Assembly (NCBI RefSeq): GCF_003612555.1
Contig: NZ_RAZF01000026.1
Span: forward strand, 1-42,527
Direction: 5' to 3'
From: Acutalibacter sp. 1XD8-33
Lineage (GTDB): Bacteria; Bacillota; Clostridia; Oscillospirales; Acutalibacteraceae
Length of the DNA stretch: 42,527 nt
The notes under the pieces were generated by a model. That model ran no database searches, was not told the DNA's origin, and saw nothing but the letters and a program-made list of their open reading frames with translations. Positions 32,453 to 40,326 of this stretch are shown here, in pieces. A program made the position numbers and the translations under genes. Position 1 is the first letter of the stretch; each line of letters opens with the position of its first letter.

Positions 32453-32547
32453 GCGTCCAACTCGTACAACGTCCGCAACGTCAATTCCTCCGGCGCGATG
32501 AACTGGAACAACGCGTACAACGGCAACAGGGGCGTTCGCCCGCTTTG
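32453..32547 (+). repeat. DGR template repeat (TR)
   Basis: 95 bases matching 34571-34665 without gaps. All 15 differences are at A in this copy, which marks it as the template. It is rich in AAC codons when read in the target frame, the usual TR design. Its last 20 bases (GGGGCGTTCGCCCGCTTTG region) contain no A and are identical in both copies, serving as the initiation of mutagenic homing element. The match ends sharply on both sides. Confidence 0.95.
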
Positions 32548-32783
32548 GTGGATTTCCGCGATTGAGTAAGCCAAAAGCCGAAAACAGAGGCCCACTATCA
32601 AAGGAAGGTGTATCCCTCCGCCGCAGTGAGAGGGCGGCGGTAAATACAAGATTGGTGAAGCAAGGCCCACGGGAACCAGCTTCCGCCCCGCCGCGGGCGC
32701 GTGGCGGGGTCCGATGATAAAGCATTGACGGGGTGGGAAACGCCCTGCAAGGCGGATTCTATACACGGCAAGGAGTTTTTATA
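32548..32783 (+). ncRNA. Structured spacer RNA between TR and RT (Sp-like)
   Basis: No gene is found in this 236-base stretch. It contains two perfect 7-bp hairpins, CCGCCGC/GCGGCGG (32618-32640) and CCCCGCC/GGCGGGG (32686-32709). In the studied Bordetella phage DGR, the spacer downstream of the TR folds and primes cDNA synthesis, so an equivalent role is likely. The first 22 bases continue the TR reading frame to a stop (WWISAIE). Confidence 0.6.
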
Positions 32784-33908
32784 ATGACAGACGCAGATTT
32801 TACGCGGGTATATGATTTCGGAAACCTGTATGCGGGGTTCCTGAAAGCCCGCAGAGGTAAAAGGGGCAAAGCCAGCGTCGCAAAGTTTGAAGCGAATTTG
32901 CTGGAAGCAATTTGCCTACTTTCGGAAATGCTGAAAAACAGGACGTATAAACCGTCTGACTATTTCGTTTTTCGGGTGTACGAACCGAAAGAGCGCGTCG
33001 TTATGACAAACGCGTTCAAAGATAAAGTCGTTCAGCATTCCCTATGCGATAACATACTTGAACCAGCATTTTCCCGCGCCTTTATCCGGGACAACTACGC
33101 TTCACAGCGCGGGCGCGGGACGCATGACGGCCTATACAGGCTGGAAGAGTTCATGCGGTCCTATTATTTTTCACACAAGGCAAAGGCGGAGCGGGAGGGC
33201 CGGGAGGAGGGGTTGTCGCGGCCCGCCCCGCAAGCCGCCGATTACGCCGACGGCTGGGTTCTCAAATGCGACATATCGAAGTATTTCTATTCGATTCAGC
33301 ATGAACCGTTAAAACAGATGGTACGGCAGTACGTCAAAAGCCCCGGCGTTCTATGGCTTGTCGATATGATTATTGACAGTACGGAGAATCCGGGCGTTCC
33401 GATTGGAAATCAAACTTCACAATGGTTCGCGGTCATGTACCTTTCGGGGTTAGATCATTTCATCAAGGAAAAGCTGGGTATTCGCTATTATGGGCGGTAT
33501 ATGGACGACTTTTACTTGATACATGAGGACAAGACGTACTTGCAGTATTGCCGCCGCGAAATAGAACGGTATGTTGCCCGGCTGGGGCTGACCTTGAACA
33601 ACAAAACGAACATCTTTCCTTTGCGGAACGGTATTGACTTTTTAGGGTTTCATTCATACCTGACCGACAGCGGCAAAGTGATTCGGAAAGTAAGGAGGGC
33701 AAGCAAGAGCAATGAACAACGGAAGCTAAAGAAACAGCGGGCTTTGCTGGACCGCGGAAAAATCACCATGCGGGAGATTAAACAATCCTACGGAAGCTGG
33801 CGGAGCCACGCGGAAAAGGGGAATTGCTATCACCTTATCCGCGAAATGGACCAACTGTATAAAACCCTATTTGAAGAAAAACTTTCAGAAAAGGAGTGTG
33901 TCACATAA
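32784..33908 (+). CDS. DGR reverse transcriptase
   Basis: A 374-residue protein from ATG 32784 with AAGGAG. RT palm motifs are in order: LKCDISKYFYSI (motif A, Asp163), GVPIGNQTSQWFAV (motif B, 205-217) and YYGRYMDDFYLI (YMDD at 239-242). The GNxTSQ form of motif B is typical of DGR and group II-like RTs, and there is no maturase or endonuclease domain. It copies TR RNA into cDNA with errors at A and sends it to the VR. The stop overlaps the target ATG by one base, so enzyme and target are co-translated. Confidence 0.94.
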   Translation: MTDADFTRVYDFGNLYAGFLKARRGKRGKASVAKFEANLLEAICLLSEMLKNRTYKPSDYFVFRVYEPKERVVMTNAFKDKVVQHSLCDNILEPAFSRAFIRDNYASQRGRGTHDGLYRLEEFMRSYYFSHKAKAEREGREEGLSRPAPQAADYADGWVLKCDISKYFYSIQHEPLKQMVRQYVKSPGVLWLVDMIIDSTENPGVPIGNQTSQWFAVMYLSGLDHFIKEKLGIRYYGRYMDDFYLIHEDKTYLQYCRREIERYVARLGLTLNNKTNIFPLRNGIDFLGFHSYLTDSGKVIRKVRRASKSNEQRKLKKQRALLDRGKITMREIKQSYGSWRSHAEKGNCYHLIREMDQLYKTLFEEKLSEKECVT

Positions 33909-35626
33909 TGGCAAAAGCTTTAAGTTCTCTTGCCGTCGGTACATTGGTAAAGGACACGGGAACGCTTTACAATGGCAAGCCCATTGTCTGGAAGATTGCC
34001 GACAAGGGCCACGCGGGTTATCCTGCAAATTCCGTGACGCTGATTACAGAACGCATTATTTCGCTGAAATGCTTTGACGCTATCGAATCGGGCAACAGCG
34101 ACAGCAACCGCCGATCTTACGGCAATAACCGCTGGATTTACTCGAATATCCGGCGGTGGCTGAACAGTCAAGCGGCGGCGGGCAAATGGTACGCCGCACA
34201 GCACAGCGCAGACGCGCCCCCGTCAAACGCTAACGTATGGAGCAACTACAACGAATACGACGGGGAAGCGGGATTTCTTGCGGGGTTCTCGGCAAGCTTT
34301 GTCGCCGCCTTGCTTACTACAACGCATACCGTCGGCAAAGCGTCGGTGGACGGCGGCGGAACTGAAACTTGCACCGACAAAATCTTTTTTGCGTCGTCAA
34401 CGGAAGTCGGCTTGACGGGCGACGTTGTATGCGGGAGCAAGCTGGCCCTGTTCACGGACGACGCTTCCAGACGGGCGAAACCCACGGCGGAATGTGTGTC
34501 GAAAAGTGAGTACACAAACAGCAGTTTCAACACAAATTCGTTTTGGTACTACTGGCTTTGCGACGCTTACGCGTCCTTCTCGTACCTCGTCCGCAGCGTC
34601 CATTCCTCCGGCGCGTTGGACTGGCACTACGCGTGCGGCGGCGGCAGGGGCGTTCGCCCGCTTTGTAATTTGTTATCTTCAATCTTGGTATCTGATTCCC
34701 CGGATTCCGACGGCGCATATACAATCATTTGGAATCGCGCCCCCAGCACGCCGCCCAGCCTGACGGTTCCGACGACGGTTCGCGGCGGGCAAACCCTGAC
34801 CGTAACGTGGGGGACTTCCACGGACGCGGACGGCAATTTGTCCGGGTACATTTTGGAGCGGCAGAACAACGGCGGCGCGTGGAAACAGCTTTACAAAGGT
34901 ATCAATAAAACCTATACCGACACGATCACGCAGGGCTGGGAAAGCGTCGCATACAGGGTTAAAGCCTACGACAGCGCGGGCGCAGAATCAGCATACAGCA
35001 CCAGCCCGACCCGAACCGTCATAAACAACACGCCGCCCACAATCAGCGGGAACAACGGCGATCTTGGCACGAAAACCGGGGCGTTCAATCAGGCTTACAC
35101 AGTCACAGACCCGGACAGCGGGCAAACCCTGACCGTCACGGAAAAGATCGACAACACGGTGAAGCGGACCTATACCGCGACCAGCGGGCAGAACTATTCG
35201 TTCAGCGTCACGGCGGCGGAATGGGTGAAGCTTGCCAACGGGTCCCATACCCTGACAATCGCCGCCGCGGATAACGTCGGCGGAACAGCCACCCGAACCT
35301 TTACGTTCACAAAGAACGAAACCGAAATCGAAATGACGCTGGCAACCCCGCTTTCTTCCGACGACGCAGTTACAAAGGCAATCATGAGCGTTACGCGGCA
35401 GATTCCGACGGGGGCAACCTTTACCGTCGAAGTCTGCAACAATGCCTTTGACGCGTCGCCCACGTGGGAGGACGTGACACAGGCCGTCACAAGTGGAAAC
35501 AAGTTCTTTTTGAGCAATACCACAAAGACGGCGGCGAAATGGGGGTTCAATCTCCGAATCAAGGTCAAGAGAAACGGGGCAACGGGCGATTGCTACATTG
35601 TTTCGGCAGGGGGGAATTTTGAATGA
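33908..35626 (+). CDS. DGR target: tail-fibre receptor-binding protein
   Basis: A 572-residue protein. Residues about 1-285 resemble the DUF6273/C-type-lectin-like fold used as DGR target in gut phages (SLAVGTLVKD, SYGNNRWIYSNIRRWLNS, FWYYWLCDAY). The VR covers residues 222-253. The rest is modular: an Fn3-like domain (about 285-375, YILERQNNGGAWKQLYKG), an Ig-like domain (about 380-475, FTFTKN end), and a terminal beta domain. It probably binds host surface ligands. Internal placement of the VR is unusual, since most DGR targets carry it at the C-terminus. Confidence 0.9.
   Translation: MAKALSSLAVGTLVKDTGTLYNGKPIVWKIADKGHAGYPANSVTLITERIISLKCFDAIESGNSDSNRRSYGNNRWIYSNIRRWLNSQAAAGKWYAAQHSADAPPSNANVWSNYNEYDGEAGFLAGFSASFVAALLTTTHTVGKASVDGGGTETCTDKIFFASSTEVGLTGDVVCGSKLALFTDDASRRAKPTAECVSKSEYTNSSFNTNSFWYYWLCDAYASFSYLVRSVHSSGALDWHYACGGGRGVRPLCNLLSSILVSDSPDSDGAYTIIWNRAPSTPPSLTVPTTVRGGQTLTVTWGTSTDADGNLSGYILERQNNGGAWKQLYKGINKTYTDTITQGWESVAYRVKAYDSAGAESAYSTSPTRTVINNTPPTISGNNGDLGTKTGAFNQAYTVTDPDSGQTLTVTEKIDNTVKRTYTATSGQNYSFSVTAAEWVKLANGSHTLTIAAADNVGGTATRTFTFTKNETEIEMTLATPLSSDDAVTKAIMSVTRQIPTGATFTVEVCNNAFDASPTWEDVTQAVTSGNKFFLSNTTKTAAKWGFNLRIKVKRNGATGDCYIVSAGGNFE
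34571..34665 (+). repeat. DGR variable repeat (VR)
   Basis: Aligned to the TR, 15 of 22 template A positions differ and 0 of 73 other positions differ. Eleven codons are changed: residues 224, 227, 230, 232, 237, 238, 240, 241, 243, 244 and 246. Seven of these derive from single or double changes of AAC. The fixed 3' end with GGGCGTTCGCCC is the homing element. This is strong evidence of past rounds of mutagenic retrohoming. Confidence 0.95.
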
Positions 35627-36111
35627 GCGTACAACACAAGCAAGACAGTATTCGCAATATGCGGCTGGAGCGGATGGGGATTCAGCCCCCCGCCGACTGG
35701 AACGACGTTGCACAGGTTCGCGCGGTGAAAAAGCAAGAGATCGGAGCGGCCTGTTCCGCCGCGATCTATGCGGGGATTGAAGTTGACGGGTCACGGTATA
35801 GCCTGACCGAACACGACCAAACAGAATTGATGGCACAGGCGCAGACGGTCAAAGAGGGCGCGGCGGCGGTTCCCTATCACGCAGACGGGGAACTTTGCCG
35901 TATGTACCCGGCGGAAGAGTTTACCGCGCTTGCACAGGCGGCAACGGCCCACGTGTTCTACCATCGGACATACTGCAATCACATGAACGCGTGGATTGCG
36001 CGGGCCGATCTGGAAGAACTGCCCGCGATTGTCTACGGGGCGGAACTTCCGAAAGACCTTGCGGCAAGCATGGCGGCAATTATCGCCGCCGCGGGCGGGG
36101 GTGCGGCATGA
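35623..36111 (+). CDS. DUF4376-like fibre accessory protein
   Basis: A 162-residue protein overlapping the target stop (ATGA). The pattern (EIGAACSAAIYAGIEVDGSR, YSLTEHDQTELMAQAQ, HRTYCNHMNAWI) resembles the DUF4376 domain found after phage fibres. In such genes it may assist fibre folding or joining. Its coupling to the target gene supports that idea. Confidence 0.7.
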   Translation: MSVQHKQDSIRNMRLERMGIQPPADWNDVAQVRAVKKQEIGAACSAAIYAGIEVDGSRYSLTEHDQTELMAQAQTVKEGAAAVPYHADGELCRMYPAEEFTALAQAATAHVFYHRTYCNHMNAWIARADLEELPAIVYGAELPKDLAASMAAIIAAAGGGAA

Positions 36112-36584
36112 AACGCGTTTTGACGATTTGGGCCGCGCTGGGGGCCGTGTATGTTGCCCTTGAAATCCTCTTTCGGGGGCGGTCCCACCCTGCAATGCTG
36201 ATTGTCGGCGGGCTTTGCGGGGTCCTTGTTGGGGCAATCAATCAGCGGCCCGGTTTTTACCGCGCCCCGGTCATCGTGCAAGCAATGATCGGGGCGTTGA
36301 TCGTCCTTGCCGTCGAGTTTGTAAGCGGGTGCGTGCTGAACCTTTGGCTGGGGCTGGGCATTTGGGATTATAGCAATCTGCCCGGCAACGTGCTGGGGCA
36401 GATTTGCCCGGCGTTCGGCCTTTTGTGGTTCCTGATTATGCCCCTTGCGATTTGGGCGGAGGACACGGCGCGGTGGCTTATATGGGCCTATGAATGCGCC
36501 GTGTACGGTAAAACAGAGAAACCGCCCGACATTGCCCCGTATTCGCTGAAAAGCGTTTACAAAGATTTCATTTTCGGGAGGTAG
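36108..36584 (+). CDS. Four-helix membrane protein, ABC-transporter type IV-like
   Basis: A 158-residue protein overlapping the previous gene (ATGA). Four membrane helices are visible at about 2-22, 28-47, 54-80 and 94-115. The WDYSNLPGNVLGQICPAFGLLWF motif matches the putative ABC-transporter type IV membrane family common in Clostridia. No ATPase partner is present. It lies in front of the lysis genes, so a holin-like or envelope-modifying function can be considered. Confidence 0.75.
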   Translation: MKRVLTIWAALGAVYVALEILFRGRSHPAMLIVGGLCGVLVGAINQRPGFYRAPVIVQAMIGALIVLAVEFVSGCVLNLWLGLGIWDYSNLPGNVLGQICPAFGLLWFLIMPLAIWAEDTARWLIWAYECAVYGKTEKPPDIAPYSLKSVYKDFIFGR

Positions 36585-36589
36585 AGAAC

Positions 36590-37012
36590 GTGACACTTGC
36601 ACAGCTATTGACCAGCGGCGGCGGGGTTTTCCTTGTTCTTGTTACGCTGATTCAGATTGCCCCCATCAAAATTAACCCGTGGACGGCTATTGCACGGGCG
36701 ATAGGACGCGCAATCAATAAAGACGTACTTTCAAAGTTGGACGAAACGCGGAAAACACTTGATGAACACATCAAAACGGACGACGCGCGAAATGCGGATT
36801 TACACAGATCAAGAATCCTGCAATTCAACAATGAGTTATTGCGGGATATTCCGCACACAAGGGAAGATTTCATAGAAATTCTGGCGGAAATCGACTTTTA
36901 CGAAAAGTATTGCGATACCCACCCGGACTATGAAAACAACCGCGCGACACACGCCGTTGCACACATTAAGCGCGTGTACGATGAACGGTTGATAAAACAC
37001 GATTTTTTGTGA
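36590..37012 (+). CDS. Membrane-anchored helical protein
   Basis: A 140-residue protein from a GTG. One N-terminal membrane helix (GGGVFLVLVTLIQIAPIKI) is followed by a cytoplasmic coiled coil (LSKLDETRKTLDEHIKTDDA) and a helical domain with FNNELLRDIPHTREDFIEI. This type is often found beside endolysin genes in Firmicute phages. The role is unknown. Confidence 0.68.
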   Translation: MTLAQLLTSGGGVFLVLVTLIQIAPIKINPWTAIARAIGRAINKDVLSKLDETRKTLDEHIKTDDARNADLHRSRILQFNNELLRDIPHTREDFIEILAEIDFYEKYCDTHPDYENNRATHAVAHIKRVYDERLIKHDFL

Positions 37013-37025
37013 AGGGCGGTGCGGC

Positions 37026-37424
37026 ATGGGATATGTATTCGCCGTTGCCGCTGGACTGATCGGCGGCATTGCCGCCCTTGCGCTGATTGAGCGGCGGCAG
37101 TATAGGAAACGCCGACACGCGCGAAGCAGAGCCACACAGACCGTCAAAGAGGAAAAAGGAACCGCCCGAAAGATTGAGTTTTCAAAGCTTGTTCTTTCGG
37201 CGGTTCTTTTGACTTATTTTGCGGGATTCGGGCTGGGCTTTTGGGCGGTGCTGGTTGACCTTTCGCAATTAGGGGTTTTTCTTGCATACGTGGGAACCCC
37301 TACGGCAACGGTTATCGGTTTCTATTCGTGGAAAGCAAAGGCGGAAAACGTCGTGAAGATCAAAAAGGCGAACCCGTCCGAAACAGAGGGGTTGCCCGTT
37401 GACCTGAACAACATTCAGCCTTAA
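37026..37424 (+). CDS. Membrane protein of lysis region
   Basis: A 132-residue protein with three hydrophobic segments: an N-terminal helix (FAVAAGLIGGIAALALI), a second (LVLSAVLLTYFAGFGLGFWAV) and a third (LGVFLAYVGTPTATVIGF). A basic loop (RRQYRKRRHARSR) lies between the first two. Its position directly before the endolysin fits a holin or spanin-like partner, but a separate holin follows the endolysin. Confidence 0.7.
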   Translation: MGYVFAVAAGLIGGIAALALIERRQYRKRRHARSRATQTVKEEKGTARKIEFSKLVLSAVLLTYFAGFGLGFWAVLVDLSQLGVFLAYVGTPTATVIGFYSWKAKAENVVKIKKANPSETEGLPVDLNNIQP

Positions 37425-37439
37425 ATGGAGGTTTCACAA

Positions 37440-39002
37440 ATGGCATTGAGAGGAAAAACGGCGGAAGAACAGATTTATAATTTCCTGATCGGAAAGGGCA
37501 TGACCCCAGCAGGGGCCGCGGGCCTTATGGGGAATCTGTACGCCGAAAGCGGCTTGAAGCCGACGAACATTCAAAACAGCTATGAAAAGAAGCTGGGATT
37601 CACAGACGAAACGTACACGGCGGCGGTAGATTCCGGCGCATACGGAAATTTCGTGAACGATTCCGCCGGGTACGGCCTTGCACAATGGACCTATTGGAGC
37701 CGGAAAAAGGCCCTTTTGGAGTTCGTCAAAGCGCGGGGCGCGTCGGTGGGCGACCTTGAAACACAGCTTGAATTTTTGCTTCATGAACTGAACGCGGGTT
37801 ATGCGGCGGTTCTGTCCGTCCTGAAAACGACGGGTTCGGTTCGGGCCGCGTCCGACGCGGTTTTGTTGAAATTCGAGCGGCCCGCAGATCAAAGCACAGC
37901 GGCGCAGGAACGCCGCGCTGGGTACGGACAGACCTACTATAACAAGTACGCCGCGGGAGCGGAGAAAGGGCAAGGAACTATGACAGCAAAAGAGAAGCAG
38001 AACCGGGCGAACATTGTTGCAATCGCTGAAAGCTTTTTCGGGTGCAAAGAGAGCGACGGGAGCCACAAGAAGATAATCGACATTTACAATGCGGACAAGC
38101 CGCTGGCCCGCGGCTACCCCATGAAGTACACCGACGCGTGGTGCGCGTGCTTTGTGTCCGTTGTAAGCATTCGGGGCGGCGCATTGGCGGTCATGCCAAA
38201 GGAAGTCGGTTGCGGAAAAATGATTGAACTATACCAAAAGCTGGGACGCTGGCAGGAAAACGACGCATACGTTCCGGCCCCCGGCGACGTGGTTTTTTAC
38301 GACTGGAACGACGGCCCGAACTATGCGGCAACCGACAATACAGCCGCGCCCGATCACGTCGGAATCGTGGTATCTGTCACAGGGTCCACAATCAAAGTGA
38401 TTGAGGGCAACATGAGCAACGCGGTGGGGTATAGAAGCCTTGCCGTCAATGGGCGGTATATTCGCGGGTTCGGATTGCCTGATTTTTCGGCGGTTACGGT
38501 CAAAGCCCCCGCAGGAACCGCCACGCGGCCCACAGAGCCGCCCGCAACGTCTACGGGGTCAAATGATACGCAGGGCGCGGGAATGCCCGTTGTGGGCGAC
38601 GTGGTGCATTTTACGGGCGCGGCGCATTATGCAAGTGCAAACGCAAACAGCGGCCCCGCGTGTAAGCCGGGAACGGCAAAGGTCACACAGCTTGCGCTGG
38701 GGGCAAAACACCCGGTTCACCTTATCGCGCAAAGCGGCGGCGGGTCCACGGTTTACGGCTGGGTTGACCTTGCAGACATTCAGGGTGCAACGTCCGCAGG
38801 GACCGCCCCGGCCCCGAAAATGCGCGTCGGTGCGCGGGTGAAGTATTCCGGCCCCTTATACCGGGATAGCAACGGGAACGGGCAGGGAAAGGCCGTAAAC
38901 GGCACATACACAGTTAAATATCATTATCCGGGCCGCAAATGCGGCGTACACATTGACGGGCTGGGCTGGGTTCCTGAATCCGCCTGTTCCGTCGTCGGCT
39001 AA
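37440..39002 (+). CDS. Two-domain endolysin with SH3-like repeats
   Basis: A 520-residue protein. ATG 37440 with GGAGG is used, not ATG 37425, which precedes that site. Residues about 6-165 form a tail-lysozyme domain (GAAGLMGNLYAESGLKP, likely catalytic Glu36). Residues about 190-355 form a CHAP/NlpC-like amidase or peptidase with Cys235 in DAWCACFVS and His306 in DHVGIV. Two SH3-like wall-binding modules follow (about 380-445 and 455-520). Having both a glycosidase and a peptidase is suited to rapid lysis. Confidence 0.9.
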   Translation: MALRGKTAEEQIYNFLIGKGMTPAGAAGLMGNLYAESGLKPTNIQNSYEKKLGFTDETYTAAVDSGAYGNFVNDSAGYGLAQWTYWSRKKALLEFVKARGASVGDLETQLEFLLHELNAGYAAVLSVLKTTGSVRAASDAVLLKFERPADQSTAAQERRAGYGQTYYNKYAAGAEKGQGTMTAKEKQNRANIVAIAESFFGCKESDGSHKKIIDIYNADKPLARGYPMKYTDAWCACFVSVVSIRGGALAVMPKEVGCGKMIELYQKLGRWQENDAYVPAPGDVVFYDWNDGPNYAATDNTAAPDHVGIVVSVTGSTIKVIEGNMSNAVGYRSLAVNGRYIRGFGLPDFSAVTVKAPAGTATRPTEPPATSTGSNDTQGAGMPVVGDVVHFTGAAHYASANANSGPACKPGTAKVTQLALGAKHPVHLIAQSGGGSTVYGWVDLADIQGATSAGTAPAPKMRVGARVKYSGPLYRDSNGNGQGKAVNGTYTVKYHYPGRKCGVHIDGLGWVPESACSVVG

Positions 39003-39019
39003 AGAAAGGGGAAACAACA

Positions 39020-39454
39020 ATGAATATTATTCAATTTCTGTTCGCAAATTGGGACAGCGTGCTGGTTATCCTTGCGTTCCTTGCCCTAATCGTCGTACTT
39101 GTCAAGCGCGGCGAAACAAAGGTGCTGAACAAGGTTCTTTTTAGCCTTGTTACACAGGCAGAAAAGCAGTTCGGTGGCGGAACAGGAAAGTTGAAGCTTG
39201 CCGCCGTGTCCGACTGGATTTACCAGCGGATCCCCGCCATTCTAAAACTGCTTTTCAGCGAAAAGGACATTGAAAGCATGATCGAAACCGCGCTGGAGGA
39301 AGCGAAAAAGGCGTGGGGCAACAATGAGAACATAGCGGCGTATATTGAACCGACGACCGAAATTGTCGTTACTGCTTCCCCGCCGGAAGTGGAAGCAATC
39401 GCCACAGAATTGAAAGCAGAGCCGGGGACGATAGTTCCCATGAACGAAAAATAA
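39020..39454 (+). CDS. Holin, LL-H family
   Basis: A 144-residue protein with an AAAGGGGAAA site. One N-terminal membrane helix (WDSVLVILAFLALIVVLVK) is followed by an amphipathic helical domain (VLFSLVTQAEKQFGGGTGKL, AVSDWIYQRIPAILKLLFS), which is the LL-H/phage_holin_6 layout. It would open the membrane to release the endolysin. Confidence 0.85.
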   Translation: MNIIQFLFANWDSVLVILAFLALIVVLVKRGETKVLNKVLFSLVTQAEKQFGGGTGKLKLAAVSDWIYQRIPAILKLLFSEKDIESMIETALEEAKKAWGNNENIAAYIEPTTEIVVTASPPEVEAIATELKAEPGTIVPMNEK

Positions 39455-39455
39455 C

Positions 39456-39480
39456 CGTCCGATTCGGACAGGTTCGGACA
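39456..39480. promoter_or_regulatory. Second parS-like palindrome plus half-site
   Basis: CGTCCGATTCGGACA (39456-39470) matches the parB-upstream palindrome at 14 of 15 positions. An extra half-site GTTCGGACA follows at 39472-39480. It sits between the holin stop and the late terminator, outside any gene. Confidence 0.5.
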
Positions 39481-39487
39481 ACATGAA

Positions 39488-39522
39488 AGCCCGCCGGGAT
39501 TTTGCCCCGGCGGGCTTTTTTG
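39488..39522 (+). terminator. Late operon terminator
   Basis: An 11-bp perfect stem (AGCCCGCCGGG / CCCGGCGGGCT) is followed by TTTTTT. It closes the whole late operon after the holin. The stem is symmetrical, so with its upstream A run (GAAAG) it may also stop the minus-strand lipoprotein gene. Confidence 0.92.
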
Positions 39523-39538
39523 TGTTGGCTGGCGGTAT

Positions 39539-40237
39539 TTAGTCGGCCTGTTCGTATGTGTAAGAGCCGTCCACGCCGCGCGTGATAAATCCGGCGGTAT
39601 CAGTAACGCGCCCGTCGTCGTCGAGGGTTCCATAAACGGGAATCGTTACGTCGGAGCCGTCAAAGACAATCCCTGTTCCGTCGTCACACTTAATCGTGAA
39701 ATAGTTGTACCCGCTATCTTTTACGACGGTTTCGGCAAATTCGGCGAAATTTTCCGCCGTAAGTTCTGCAAGTTGGGACTTTAGGACGCTGACAAAAGCC
39801 CGTTGCCCGATCGCGTCGCCGGAACCGCTTTTCACATCGGAAGTTTTCACGTCACAGTCAAGCAAGAAGTTATACTGTTTGTATTCAGGATAAAGAACGT
39901 CTTTGCCGTCGCTGATTTCGGAAATCGTGCCGTCGTCGTTCATCATAACTTCAAGGGTATTTGTCCCCCAGCGAACCTTGTAAACGCCGTCGGTTTCGGA
40001 AACCGTGCTGATCTTCCCGTCAAGGCCGCAGGACACAAGGGCAATGAAAACGTCGTCGGCCTGTTCCGGCGTGATCTGCATATCTGCCCGAATTGTGTTC
40101 ATCGAATCCGGGTAGAAATCATATTGCGCGGAAAGTTCGCTTGATTTCGGCGTGTCGAGATCAACCAGCACGTCGCCGCACGCGGAGAGGGACAGCGCAA
40201 GCCCCGCCGCAAGGATAAGAGAAAGAACCCTTTTCAT
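39539..40237 (-). CDS. Secreted lipoprotein cargo
   Basis: A 232-residue protein on the minus strand with a GGAGG site. The N-terminus is a lipoprotein signal (MKRVLSLILAAGLALSLSAC, lipobox LSAC), so mature Cys20 would be lipidated. The mature part is acidic and repeats a beta-strand theme around TISEISDGKDVLYPEY. No domain was recognised. It faces away from the late operon and lies next to an XRE regulator, like lysogeny-expressed surface proteins used for superinfection exclusion. Confidence 0.82.
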   Translation of the reverse strand: MKRVLSLILAAGLALSLSACGDVLVDLDTPKSSELSAQYDFYPDSMNTIRADMQITPEQADDVFIALVSCGLDGKISTVSETDGVYKVRWGTNTLEVMMNDDGTISEISDGKDVLYPEYKQYNFLLDCDVKTSDVKSGSGDAIGQRAFVSVLKSQLAELTAENFAEFAETVVKDSGYNYFTIKCDDGTGIVFDGSDVTIPVYGTLDDDGRVTDTAGFITRGVDGSYTYEQAD

Positions 40238-40326
40238 TTTGGAATCCTCCATTCCGCCGCCCGAAAGGTTAGGCGGCTTGCTTATTTTTTCAAAGGTGGA
40301 ACCGTCTGTTTCAACGTCGTTCTGAC

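Noticed and set aside
37980-39002. Internal start in the endolysin before the CHAP domain
   Set aside because: An ATG sits at the domain border, but the nearest Shine-Dalgarno-like AAGGA is only three bases away, so separate initiation is poorly supported.
39803-40144. 113-codon + strand frame
   Set aside because: It is antisense to the lipoprotein gene, which has a signal peptide, lipobox and ribosome site.
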